From: an uncultured Colwellia sp.
Lineage (GTDB): Bacteria; Pseudomonadota; Gammaproteobacteria; Enterobacterales; Alteromonadaceae
Assembly (NCBI GenBank): GCA_913063325.1
Contig: CAJXYE010000033.1
Location: 1-47,113 of the forward strand
Direction of reading: 5' to 3'
DNA length: 47,113 nt
Of the stretch, positions 8,545 through 16,557 are shown in pieces. The notes under the pieces were generated by a model. It searched no databases and had not been told where the DNA came from. It saw only the letters and a list, made by a program, of their open reading frames with translations. Each line of letters begins with the position of its first letter. Within the stretch, counting starts at the first letter, position 1. The position numbers were made by a program, and so were the translations under genes.

Positions 8545-9453
8545 TTAAATTGAGTTAACACTACCGTATAAGTCGATAGTAAAACCGCGTTGTTGGGCAT
8601 AATCTTGCGGTGTTAATCCAAGTTGTTTTTTTAAATAACGAATCAAGTGTGGTTGGTCACTAAAGCCAAATTGATATGCAATGTCGACCCAATCTATCTC
8701 GCTTTGCTTTCGCTGATAAAGAAACTCTAATATTGCTTCTAGGCGGTTCATAGATTGACACTGTTTCAGCGTTAAGCCAGTTACTGTTAAAAAGCTGCGC
8801 TCTAACGTGCGTTGAGAGCAATGTAGAATATCTCCTAATTGATTAATTGCTGTATTAGACAGCAGTGGCAGTATTCGCCGAGTCGTTTCACTATGGTTAT
8901 CTTCGTGGCATGTTAACAGCCAAGGCTGAGACAAGTTATCTAATAGTGTGCAGCAATCATCAGGTTCATTTCTCGCTAACTCAAGCAATACATGTTCATT
9001 TATCTGATTATTATTACCGAGATTACAATTACTTTGGTTGCTCCTCTTTAAATTAATGTCATTTAAAAAAACATCGTCAAAGTTAATGGTCTTAATCCCA
9101 TTGATTAATGTTTGCATAGCTTTTCCTTGCAAGGCATTAAGCTTTGGCAATGAATAGAGTGCGCCTACATGAAATTTAATACCAATACAGGCAACCGCTT
9201 TAGAGTGATCTAATGTGTAGGTTTTTTCATAAGGATTTAACCAATGACTACCTTCAACTTGAATCACTCCTTTATCACTCTTGTATTGAAAACTTTGCGC
9301 GGGCAGCGTTATTATTAAATGCGCCGCAGGATCAGGATTAAGCTTGGGGTAATCATTGCCTTCAGTATTGGGCAACTTCTCAAGGAACCAATAACAATCA
9401 ATATATTTAGCAAGCTGTCGATTCTTAGGAGTTTTCAACCAATGTATCATCAC
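8545..9453 (-). CDS. AraC-family transcriptional regulator
   Basis: 302 residues. The N-terminal domain begins with IHWLKTPKNRQLAKYIDCYWFLE and includes the NPDPAAHLIITL segment typical of the AraC subgroup with a DUF6597-like N-terminus. The C-terminal third has two helix-turn-helices: INQLGDILHCSQRTLERSF and IDWVDIAYQFGFSDQPHLIRYLKKQLGLTPQDY. The second is a canonical AraC signature. No specific target is evident; the gene is convergent with the MOSC gene and has the GNAT gene 90 bases upstream in the same direction. Confidence 0.88.
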   Translation of the reverse strand: MMIHWLKTPKNRQLAKYIDCYWFLEKLPNTEGNDYPKLNPDPAAHLIITLPAQSFQYKSDKGVIQVEGSHWLNPYEKTYTLDHSKAVACIGIKFHVGALYSLPKLNALQGKAMQTLINGIKTINFDDVFLNDINLKRSNQSNCNLGNNNQINEHVLLELARNEPDDCCTLLDNLSQPWLLTCHEDNHSETTRRILPLLSNTAINQLGDILHCSQRTLERSFLTVTGLTLKQCQSMNRLEAILEFLYQRKQSEIDWVDIAYQFGFSDQPHLIRYLKKQLGLTPQDYAQQRGFTIDLYGSVNSI

Positions 9454-9542
9454 ACACCTTAGGGCTTTCGTTTAAACCACTTTAAGCTAAACAGATTAAA
9501 TAGCCAAGTATCTTCAAGTAGCTTGGGCATAGTAGAGTTTTT

Positions 9543-10364
9543 CTACTCTTGGCTAAATTCAAACTGCACGATACGGTGAGTTGAGGTGAAGCCGGCATGA
9601 ATAATGGATTTTTGAGCTGCAATATTACTACTCTCAGTTGAACAAATCGCTTTTAGCCCTTGATTGTCAGCATGTTTTGTCAGATATTTTAATACCTTCT
9701 GGGCTAAGCCTTGTCCGCGTGCTGACTTGGCAACTATCATACCTAGATCTGCGTATTCAGTTTGATATTGATCGAATAATCGACACTCTCCTACTGCCAA
9801 CAGTTGCCCTTTAAACCAGTAACCAAAGAGTTCCTTACGTGCAATTAAATTACCATAGTATTGAGTTAACCATTGCTCTGGGGCGCCAATATTAGTCACG
9901 GAAAAGCTGACAAATTCACTTAACTGTTCAGCACAAGCGAGTTTCATGTCAATACTTTCAATTTGATCCTCAATCAACTTAGGTGCGTGCTGGTACATCA
10001 AAGCATTCACTTTAAAGTTCACTGAATTATCCAAAGATAAAGCCAGATAACTCGGCTCGGCAGTGCTGACAAATGCGCCTTTGACTTCGCCGATGATTGA
10101 ACTGTTTTGCTGAGCAATTAATGTAAATAATTCTTGAGAAAATTTATGATAATTTGGCTCAATATAAAATTGCAGCAAGTAACTTTCATCATTAACGCAA
10201 CAAAAGCCAACGAGGCTTTGCTTCACATAAAAGCCAAAGTGTTTAGCCATAGGCACAAAACCAAAGTGCCACATGCCATCGAGAGGAGCTATAGCGCTGT
10301 TAAAGTACGCTTCTTTTAGTGCGGTTAATTCGCTTAGTGATTCAATTGTTTTAATCTTAATCAT
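9543..10364 (-). CDS. GNAT-family N-acetyltransferase (two-lobe)
   Basis: 273 residues, about twice the size of one GNAT domain. The C-terminal half carries motif A (MIVAKSARGQGLAQKVLKYL), the acetyl-CoA-binding RGQGLA, followed by ICSTESSNIAAQKSIIHAGF, the usual GNAT motif B. The N-terminal half looks like a degenerate GNAT fold (FYVKQSLVGFCCVNDE). The substrate is unknown. It is transcribed toward the AraC gene with 90 bases between, perhaps in one unit. Confidence 0.8.
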   Translation of the reverse strand: MIKIKTIESLSELTALKEAYFNSAIAPLDGMWHFGFVPMAKHFGFYVKQSLVGFCCVNDESYLLQFYIEPNYHKFSQELFTLIAQQNSSIIGEVKGAFVSTAEPSYLALSLDNSVNFKVNALMYQHAPKLIEDQIESIDMKLACAEQLSEFVSFSVTNIGAPEQWLTQYYGNLIARKELFGYWFKGQLLAVGECRLFDQYQTEYADLGMIVAKSARGQGLAQKVLKYLTKHADNQGLKAICSTESSNIAAQKSIIHAGFTSTHRIVQFEFSQE

Positions 10365-10579
10365 TATTTACTACCTAGCGTTAAGTCATTTCTATATTGC
10401 TAATCTTAAGGGGTAAAGAAAAGTAAAGATTGAATAAAAGCGACAACCAACTTTTACTTTGTGGTTATGCACAGGAAATATTTGCTTACCTTAAAAAAGT
10501 AATAATATTAATCGCTTAATTGTTGTTTTTATACTTCCCCCTTAAAATTGTCTTTTTTATTATTAACCAGGACGGTTTT

Positions 10580-11719
10580 ATGCGCGCTGCTTCAAGCTTG
10601 GCTGCTTTATCATTATATATCATGACTTTTCCGCTACTCGCGAAAACAACTAATCACCAGTTTATTGAAAAAATAGACACTGTTTTTGCTAATAAATTTT
10701 TGCCCAATGCACCTGGTTGTTCGGTTGGTGTTATAAAAGACAGTAAATTGGTGTTTGCTAAAGGCTACGGGCTGGCTAATTTAGAGCATGATATTCCACT
10801 TTCAGCAGACTCAGTGTTTAGAATGGCGTCAGTGTCTAAGCAGTTTACTGCAACAGCCGTGCTGTTATTAGCTGATGAAGGATTGATTGATTTACAGGAA
10901 GATATTCGCACCTATTTACCTGAACTCGCTGACTATGGCTCAAAAGTAACAGTAAATGCTATGTTAGGGCATTTTGCTGGCATGGGTGATTACGATATGG
11001 TCGGTGACTCATACGAGGGCAAAGCAAAAGGTCAGCACAGTACTCTAAAATCGGCTGCAGGCGGAGAGTTTAGACTTGGCAATGAAGACTACCTTTCAAT
11101 TGATGAGTTCTATCAAGTAGTTAAAAAGTTACCATTAAAACGCAAACCAGACACGCAAATGGAATACAGTAATTTTGCATATTTTCTTTTATCTATGCTG
11201 GTTGAAGAGCGTAGTGGTATGACATTGCGGGAGTACTCTGAAAAAAATATTTTCAAACCTTTAGGTATGAAGCATACTTTTTTTAGTGATGATGCTAATG
11301 AGATTGTTATAAACAGAGCCTCAGGTTATGCACCATTAAAATCAGGAGGGTATGAGACTAATATGACTAATCTTTTTTGGGTGGGTGATGGCGGTTTACA
11401 TACCAGCATTACCGAATTACTGCTTTGGGATCAGCAGTTCTACAGCCCTCAGCTTGGTAAAAATCCACAAGAATTCCTTAAAAAAATGCTAACACCTAAC
11501 AGTCAACATCAACTTGGCGGTCAATTTTACGCTAATGGTCAATTTGTAAAACCAATGGAGAATATGACCAAGTATGCACATTCGGGTGGTTGGTTAGGCA
11601 CTTCAACCTATTACGCTAGAATCCCCGAAGAAAAGCTCTCTGTCGCGGTATTGTGTAATGATGTTAGCCAGAACCCCGGGAAATACAGTAATCAAATATT
11701 AGATAGTTATTTTGACTAA
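10580..11719 (+). CDS. exported serine hydrolase, class C beta-lactamase family
   Basis: 379 residues from ATG 10580, chosen because a signal peptide (MRAASSLAALSLYIMTFPLLA) starts there behind CAGGAC; a longer frame from 10520 would put hydrophobic residues before it. Active-site motifs of the beta-lactamase / D-alanyl-D-alanine peptidase class C fold are present: SVSK with Ser84 and Lys87, YSN at 196-198, and HSGG at 334-337 in place of KTG. HSGG is common in the esterase/peptidase members rather than true AmpC enzymes. Likely a periplasmic D-amino peptidase or esterase; beta-lactam hydrolysis is uncertain. It stands about 2 kb before the BlaI/BlaR1 island. Confidence 0.88.
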   Translation: MRAASSLAALSLYIMTFPLLAKTTNHQFIEKIDTVFANKFLPNAPGCSVGVIKDSKLVFAKGYGLANLEHDIPLSADSVFRMASVSKQFTATAVLLLADEGLIDLQEDIRTYLPELADYGSKVTVNAMLGHFAGMGDYDMVGDSYEGKAKGQHSTLKSAAGGEFRLGNEDYLSIDEFYQVVKKLPLKRKPDTQMEYSNFAYFLLSMLVEERSGMTLREYSEKNIFKPLGMKHTFFSDDANEIVINRASGYAPLKSGGYETNMTNLFWVGDGGLHTSITELLLWDQQFYSPQLGKNPQEFLKKMLTPNSQHQLGGQFYANGQFVKPMENMTKYAHSGGWLGTSTYYARIPEEKLSVAVLCNDVSQNPGKYSNQILDSYFD

Positions 11720-11724
11720 TCTAT

Positions 11725-12312
11725 TTATCGGTGTACTAGGAGTGACGGGTTAAGCAGTATAACCCTATAATGATTTGAAATAATACCGCTAAAAAAGGCC
11801 AGTATCAAAGCTGGCCTTTGTTCTACAAAATTCATGCTTGAATGGATTAAATTTCTATTCATATGAAGGGTTTCTGGTTCGAAGCCTAGGTTTTGATAAA
11901 AGCCTTGTGCTTTGTGATTATGTGCAAATACCTCAAGGTGTAATAAACGATAACCTTGTTCTTTAGCCCAAGCCTCGGCGGCTTTTATTAAAGCTTGGCC
12001 GACACCCATGCCTTGTGCTTTTGGTGATACCCCAAGTAAAGGCACAGTAGCGCAAGCTTCTCCTGAGATCTCATCTTTTCTAGAACAGCTACGAATAAAA
12101 CCCAATGCTTGATTACCTTGCTCAGCAATGAAAGTAGCTTGCTGTGGTGATGTGTTTGCAAAGACCTCAGTAAAATAATCATCTTGCATCTTTTGCACTA
12201 CCGCCTCGCTATGCCATGGCATACCTGCTACTTCAGCTAAAATAGGCGACAGTTCAAAAATGAAGGTGCGGTCTGTATCCTTAGCTGTTCGAATCCTAAA
12301 ATTATTAGTCAT
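11725..12312 (-). CDS. GNAT-family N-acetyltransferase with read-through tail
   Basis: 195 residues. Residues 1-150 form a GNAT domain: LGVSPKAQGMGVGQALIKAAEAW holds the acetyl-CoA loop (QGMGVG) and LHLEVFAHNHKAQGFYQNLGF the motif B. The last 40 residues (from about NFVEQ) are not part of the fold, and their DNA contains a strong terminator hairpin followed by a T-run on the coding strand. The ancestral stop was probably just before that hairpin, so this end looks extended by a stop loss or small frameshift. The substrate is not known. Confidence 0.78.
   Translation of the reverse strand: MTNNFRIRTAKDTDRTFIFELSPILAEVAGMPWHSEAVVQKMQDDYFTEVFANTSPQQATFIAEQGNQALGFIRSCSRKDEISGEACATVPLLGVSPKAQGMGVGQALIKAAEAWAKEQGYRLLHLEVFAHNHKAQGFYQNLGFEPETLHMNRNLIHSSMNFVEQRPALILAFFSGIISNHYRVILLNPSLLVHR
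11791..11819 (-). terminator. rho-independent terminator inside the GNAT reading frame
   Basis: On the minus strand AAAGGCCAG-CTTTGATA-CTGGCCTTT is followed by more T residues (six T in all). It lies within the annotated 3' end of the GNAT gene. Confidence 0.75.
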
Positions 12313-12384
12313 ATTATTTCTTTAGTTGTTACTTCTTGGGGATAAATATAACTCCCAAGTTAATATTTTAACACTATATTATAC

Positions 12385-12876
12385 TTACCAGCTTGCCCAA
12401 GCCATACGCCACCATAAGCCAAATAAACTCACATAACCTGTGGTGAAATTAACCAGTTCACCTTGGGAAATCACCATCACTAAAGGCGTGACTTGCACAC
12501 CTAATGACTGAGCCATGCGATTATTATTGTCATTGATAACATTAAATTGATACTGCTGTTCGTTCATATAGGCCTGTAAAGTTTCATTATTACCCGATTG
12601 CATGGCAACACTGTAAGTTGGGTAATACTCTGAAATGGTATTAATCGAAGGACTTACCACGGAGCAAATAGGACACCAAGTGCCCCAAAAGTATACCAAC
12701 ACGGGCTGTTCAAAACTCAATGCTTTTAAATCAATGACTTCGTTAGTTGTGGTCTTTCCCTGTAAAGCGGGTAGCGCTTGTCGGTCAATATCTTTAGTTC
12801 GCCACGTATCTACGGCAAAGCTCATGATAAGGAAAATCACACTAAAAATAGCGATTTGTTTTAACCAATACTTCAT
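12385..12876 (-). CDS. membrane-anchored thioredoxin-like protein disulfide oxidoreductase (ScsD-like)
   Basis: 163 residues. One N-terminal membrane anchor (IAIFSVIFLIMSFAV) is followed by a periplasmic thioredoxin domain with WGTWCPIC (Cys68, Cys71) and the cis-proline loop VTPLVMV. Length and the LVYFWGTWCP...VVSPSI pattern fit ScsD / TlpA-like proteins, which reduce or oxidise periplasmic disulfides and are linked to copper tolerance. No scsB or scsC is adjacent, so it works alone or with distant partners. It is preceded in the same direction by nothing close and ends 70 bases before the GNAT gene start. Confidence 0.82.
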   Translation of the reverse strand: MKYWLKQIAIFSVIFLIMSFAVDTWRTKDIDRQALPALQGKTTTNEVIDLKALSFEQPVLVYFWGTWCPICSVVSPSINTISEYYPTYSVAMQSGNNETLQAYMNEQQYQFNVINDNNNRMAQSLGVQVTPLVMVISQGELVNFTTGYVSLFGLWWRMAWASW

Positions 12877-13125
12877 TTATTTGATCACCTGGATAGAAAT
12901 TTTATCTGATTACGCTGAATTAGGTCGCCGCTTACTAACTCCAGAATAAACAATTATATTAATAGGGGATATTTTAATTTGTAATATAGCTGTGTTGCTC
13001 TAGATGTTTCCTAACTGAATTTTACATTTATTCGAGACCCAGATAAAAACGAGGTTGAGTTTCAGCATCCTAAAAAGTAGCATGTTGCTGATAAAAGTGG
13101 ATTTAAAAAGTATTACGGAGTATGT

Positions 13126-13539
13126 ATGAAAATAGAAGTGATAGAAAACCCAGAGCAAGCGTTGATTGATTTTCTTGATAAACAAATTGCGGATTTCAAT
13201 TGGGCTAATTGGGAAGTCAGCAAGCGTTTACCATTGGCTGTACAGGTTAAAAATGATCAAGGAGAAGTTGTTGCTGGCGCCGCCGCTCGCACTTTTGGTG
13301 ATTGGTTATTAATAGATACTTTGTGGGTTTCAGAGGCGTTACGTGGGCAAGATGTTGGCAGTAAGATTCTAACAGAGCTGGAAATGGCCGGTAAAAAACG
13401 CGGTTGTGTAAAGTGCTTGTTAGATACATTAAACTTTCAAGCGATGCCATTTTACCAAAAGTATGGTTATGAAATACAGTGGACTCAAGAGGGCTACCCT
13501 AAAACTGGTTGTAAATATTTTATGGTTAAAGTGTTGTAA
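13126..13539 (+). CDS. GNAT-family N-acetyltransferase
   Basis: 137 residues of a compact GNAT domain. Motif A is LWVSEALRGQDVGSKILTELE with RGQDVG as the CoA loop, and motif B is CLLDTLNFQAMPFYQKYGYE. GGAG lies nine bases before ATG 13126. The sequence type (WLLIDTLWV, GYPKTG) is common in small acetyltransferases of unknown substrate. Single gene, followed by 300 non-coding bases. Confidence 0.85.
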   Translation: MKIEVIENPEQALIDFLDKQIADFNWANWEVSKRLPLAVQVKNDQGEVVAGAAARTFGDWLLIDTLWVSEALRGQDVGSKILTELEMAGKKRGCVKCLLDTLNFQAMPFYQKYGYEIQWTQEGYPKTGCKYFMVKVL

Positions 13540-13856
13540 AAAGCTATTTAGGGCATTTGTGTTGTTATCTTTGTACTACCTTGAACTTATGATCTTGCCA
13601 AGAAACAAAAGAACTACCCTAATATTTTTTATGAGAATAATCTGACCAAAAATAGTGAAGCAGATGTTTCTTACATAACGGTATTTCACTTCAGTGACGC
13701 CTTACAGCCGATATCGCTCTTTAACTGTGATCAAACAGCGGTTAAAGAAGGTTAGTGCTTAGTTCACAGTTAGCTGTACTACTTAATATCTAAAGCCTGC
13801 TTGTTTAGTGTACGCAGGCTTTTATTATTGAAAGAGAAAATATTTTTCTTGCATAG
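13540..13856. other. intergenic stretch before blaI
   Basis: No gene seen. It holds a 9-bp inverted repeat (TAACTGTGA...TCACAGTTA, about 13723-13773) and a terminator at its end. The promoter of the blaI unit must lie at its 3' edge. Confidence 0.4.
13792..13825 (+). terminator. rho-independent terminator upstream of blaI
   Basis: AAAGCCTGC and GCAGGCTTT form a nine-pair stem with a 13-base loop, then TATTATT. It insulates the following blaI-blaR1 unit from upstream transcription. Confidence 0.7.
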
Positions 13857-13858
13857 GT

Positions 13859-13872
13859 GCGACACTTGTCGC
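13859..13872. promoter_or_regulatory. candidate BlaI operator palindrome
   Basis: A perfect dyad GCGACA-CT-TGTCGC lies 36 bases before the chosen blaI start. BlaI/MecI repressors bind dyads with TACA/TGTA cores near their own promoters; this differs by G for T but has the matching ACA/TGT geometry. Assignment to BlaI is inference from position. Confidence 0.5.
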
Positions 13873-13907
13873 AGTATGTGCTGGTAATTCAATTATCAAG
13901 ACAAAAT

Positions 13908-14297
13908 ATGCAACCGACCGCCCCTGAACTCGAAATATTAAAACAGTTATGGCATTCGCAGCCCAAAACAGCGCGCGAGCTTCATGATGAAGTCGAAGAT
14001 ATACTCGGCTGGAGTTACTCATCTACTCGTAAAACCCTAGAGCGAATGGGTGATAAAGATTTGGTTGTGATGGAATTTTCCGGCAATAAAAAAATCTATT
14101 TTGCCCAAGTTGATAAGGTAAAAACCTTAGCGGCCTTTGCTCAAGATTTTGCCAAGCGTGTTTTTGAAATAGATGGACCCTTACCCGTTGCCATGTTTAC
14201 TGATAGCCGTTTAATCGATGATGACGAAATTGCCGATCTTGAGAAATTACTGAATGATTTAGAGCAAGGCTCACCAAAAAGTCAACAAGGTGAATAG
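13908..14297 (+). CDS. blaI: BlaI/MecI-family transcriptional repressor
   Basis: 129 residues, the usual BlaI length. The winged-helix domain begins PTAPELEILKQLWHSQPKTARELHDEV and continues with YSSTRKTLERMGDKDLV (recognition helix region); the C-terminal dimerisation helices end ELEKLLNDLEQ-like. I start at ATG 13908, where homology begins; the longer frame from 13857 would run across the palindromic operator candidate. BlaI represses its own operon and is inactivated when the BlaR1 sensor fires. Its stop and the blaR1-like start are three bases apart, so the two are translated from one message. N-x-x cleavage-type sites of staphylococcal BlaI could not be judged by eye. Confidence 0.9.
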   Translation: MQPTAPELEILKQLWHSQPKTARELHDEVEDILGWSYSSTRKTLERMGDKDLVVMEFSGNKKIYFAQVDKVKTLAAFAQDFAKRVFEIDGPLPVAMFTDSRLIDDDEIADLEKLLNDLEQGSPKSQQGE

Positions 14298-14299
14298 TC

Positions 14300-15754
14300 A
14301 TGTTTGAGCAACTACTTTCCGGCAGTATTTTATTTCAGTTAGCCATTTTTCTCGTCTGGAGCGGCATTTTTTCAGCATTAGCTTTTGTCATAGGTAAAAT
14401 ATTTCCCCAAATTATGCAATGGAGTAGGTTTTGGCAAGCTTGGTTGGTGGTAGCACTACTGCCGTTATTGCCAATTTATTTCAAACATACAAATGCCATT
14501 ATTCCAGAACAACTAAAAAGCGCTTTTGCTGGCTCACAGCAAAGTTTGTTACAACATTCGAATTCAATGGTTAGTCAATTGGAGGGGAGTGGTGAAGTAC
14601 AAACGTTAATCTCTTTAGTTTTTTTGGTATTAGGGCTAGGTGTTTGTTTTTCATTGGTACGTTTTTTTCTGAGTTTAGTCAAAGTAAAACAATTAGTTAA
14701 TAAAGCGAGCGTTATAACGGCTCTAAACGACTTTCGCTTTAGCGAAGTACAGAAAAATATCATTGCAACTAAACACATTAAAGTATTGGTGACCGAGCGT
14801 TCAGTATCACCCTTCGTTTTTGGTTTTTTCAGAGTGAATTTAGTGTTACCCAAGTCTGTTTTTACTATGCCAGCAGCACAGCAATGCATATTAATTGATC
14901 ATGAATTAATGCATGTTAAAAGACAGGACCCTAAGGCTGTAATCTTATTTCGCTTCTGTTCTTCTCTGTTTTGGTTTAACCCTTTCATTAGTTATATGGA
15001 AAAACGTTTTTTACAAAGTATGGAATTAAATTGTGATAGTGCGGTTATTGCAGCAGATCCCGAAAAAAAACTTACTTATGCACGTGCGCTAATTACCAGT
15101 TTAAAGCTGAATAAAAGTACTTTTGAGAGCGGTTTAACAAGTTATTTTTCCGGCCCTAGTTTTAATAAAAAAGACTTTGAGAATAGAATTAAGTTGGCGA
15201 TGTCAAAACAACCGACTAAACGATTTGGTTGGACAGCTCGACTGGTGTTAATTACTTTTTCATTTTTTATCACCTTTATCGCCATGGCAGCGAAACCTTT
15301 TTTCTTATTATACAATTTTGAGCCATTAACTGTTGAGGGGGTGATACCTGTGCTAAACGGTAAAATTTCTTCTGGTTATGATGATATTAGTGATTTTCGA
15401 GGTAGTAGGCCGCATCAAGCCATTGATTTCGCTGCACCCATTGGTACTAAGGTGGTGGCCAGTTTCTCGGGGTGGGTGATTATTGCGGATGATGTCACCT
15501 TGCATCAAAATTATGGCAAGGTGATATTGATTGAGCATCAAGGAGAAAGCCAAAGTTTATATGCACACCTAAATAGCTTTTCTGTTGAGTCTGGTCAATA
15601 TATTTCAGCGGGCGAGACTATTGGTACTGTAGGTGCAACGGGGCGAGTGACAGGGCCACATTTACACTTTGAGGTGCTGAAGAATGGTAAACATGACAAC
15701 CCCAATAAGTACTTAGATTTAGCAAGCCCTGCAAAGCAAGTAGGTAAATTATGA
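14300..15754 (+). CDS. BlaR1-like M56 peptidase fused to an M23 (LytM) peptidase
   Basis: 484 residues. Membrane segments at about 10-33, 45-60, 102-125 and 312-332 frame an M56 (BlaR1/MecR1) zinc-peptidase loop with HELMH (His201, His205) and Glu242 in MELNCD. After the last membrane segment, where BlaR1 proteins carry a penicillin-binding sensor, there is instead a complete M23 domain (about 345-475): His372 and Asp376 in HQAIDFAAP, His423 in YAHLNS, and His454/His456 in GPHLHFEV. All M23 zinc and catalytic residues are present, so it should act on peptidoglycan cross-links in the periplasm. Its operon with blaI implies that it signals cell-wall status or muropeptides to the repressor. The stop overlaps the next start (ATGA). 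Confidence 0.9.
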   Translation: MFEQLLSGSILFQLAIFLVWSGIFSALAFVIGKIFPQIMQWSRFWQAWLVVALLPLLPIYFKHTNAIIPEQLKSAFAGSQQSLLQHSNSMVSQLEGSGEVQTLISLVFLVLGLGVCFSLVRFFLSLVKVKQLVNKASVITALNDFRFSEVQKNIIATKHIKVLVTERSVSPFVFGFFRVNLVLPKSVFTMPAAQQCILIDHELMHVKRQDPKAVILFRFCSSLFWFNPFISYMEKRFLQSMELNCDSAVIAADPEKKLTYARALITSLKLNKSTFESGLTSYFSGPSFNKKDFENRIKLAMSKQPTKRFGWTARLVLITFSFFITFIAMAAKPFFLLYNFEPLTVEGVIPVLNGKISSGYDDISDFRGSRPHQAIDFAAPIGTKVVASFSGWVIIADDVTLHQNYGKVILIEHQGESQSLYAHLNSFSVESGQYISAGETIGTVGATGRVTGPHLHFEVLKNGKHDNPNKYLDLASPAKQVGKL

Positions 15755-16449
15755 TGAAAAATCGCTTGGCTGGTGTTGGCTATTTTTTGGCAGGGTTGTT
15801 AATAGCAAATGTCTTTATAACAAGTCAGGTTTTAGCTGGCGCTTTATATACTGGTTTTCCTGAAACAATTAAACCGACTGAAAAGTATGTTTTTTATTCC
15901 CATGGTTTAATTGTTGAGGGCGATAATTTGATGCCGATAGACAATCGTTGGGGAGTTTATGATTTTATTGCGGTAAGAAAAGCGTTAGCTGATCCTGATT
16001 ATAACCTTATTTCCTACCACCGACCGGATAAAACAGTGCCAGACGAGTTTGCTGAAAAGCTGGCCACTGATGTAAGAAAACTATTAAAGGCGGGAGTCAA
16101 AGCAGAAAATATTACCTTGTTAGGCTTTTCTCGTGGTGGTGAAATCACCTTACTTGCCTCTGACAAACTTAGGTTAGATAAAATAAATACTATCTTATTG
16201 GCTGTTTGTGGCGGTTTTGTTAAAGAACATAAAGAATACCAAGGTTATGGCAATGTTTACTCTATTTATGAAACGTCAGATTTTGCTGGCTCTTGTCAGT
16301 TCTTAACAGATAAAAATAGCAACATACACTCATTCCAAGAAGCAACTATCAGTACAGGCAAAGAGCATGGAGCTTTTTATCAACCATTGCCACAGTGGTT
16401 ACAACAAGTAAAAACCTGGGTAAAACAAGTAAAATCCAAACCGAACTAA
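15751..16449 (+). CDS. exported alpha/beta-hydrolase-like protein (paralogue 1)
   Basis: 232 residues: signal peptide (YFLAGLLIANVFITSQVLAGA), then a compact alpha/beta-hydrolase fold with YVFYSHGLIVEG (oxyanion strand) and nucleophile elbow LLGFSRGGEITLL. A late His is in EHGAFYQPLPQW. The family function is unknown to me. The ATG overlaps the blaR1-like stop by four bases (ATGA), so translation is coupled to the sensor. A 9-bp inverted repeat follows the stop. It is clearly paralogous to the next gene: both share YVFYSHGLIVEG, GFSRGGEIT and STG(K/E)EHGAFY. Likely periplasmic, perhaps acting on cell-wall fragments or esters; this is inference from context. Confidence 0.8.
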   Translation: MMKNRLAGVGYFLAGLLIANVFITSQVLAGALYTGFPETIKPTEKYVFYSHGLIVEGDNLMPIDNRWGVYDFIAVRKALADPDYNLISYHRPDKTVPDEFAEKLATDVRKLLKAGVKAENITLLGFSRGGEITLLASDKLRLDKINTILLAVCGGFVKEHKEYQGYGNVYSIYETSDFAGSCQFLTDKNSNIHSFQEATISTGKEHGAFYQPLPQWLQQVKTWVKQVKSKPN

Positions 16450-16489
16450 TGCTGAAGTAATGATTCTCTAAAATTAGAACACTTCAGCA
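16450..16489 (+). terminator. inverted repeat between hydrolase paralogues
   Basis: TGCTGAAGT and ACTTCAGCA form a perfect nine-pair stem starting at the stop codon of the first paralogue. There is no T-run, so it may be an attenuator or an mRNA-stabilising hairpin rather than a full terminator. Confidence 0.45.
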
Positions 16490-16557
16490 AACATAAACAG
16501 CACAAAAACCAGAGACATAACCATTTATTACCCTCGAAGAAGGGACCAGGGAGTATT

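Noticed and set aside
10580..11719. Calling the serine hydrolase AmpC
   Set aside because: It has HSGG instead of KTG, so a true AmpC beta-lactamase name is not supported.
12635..12949. 104-codon plus-strand frame
   Set aside because: Antisense to the ScsD-like gene; its composition reflects the complementary strand.
14575..14889. 104-codon minus-strand frame
   Set aside because: Antisense within the BlaR1-M23 gene, Lys/Thr-rich shadow without motifs.
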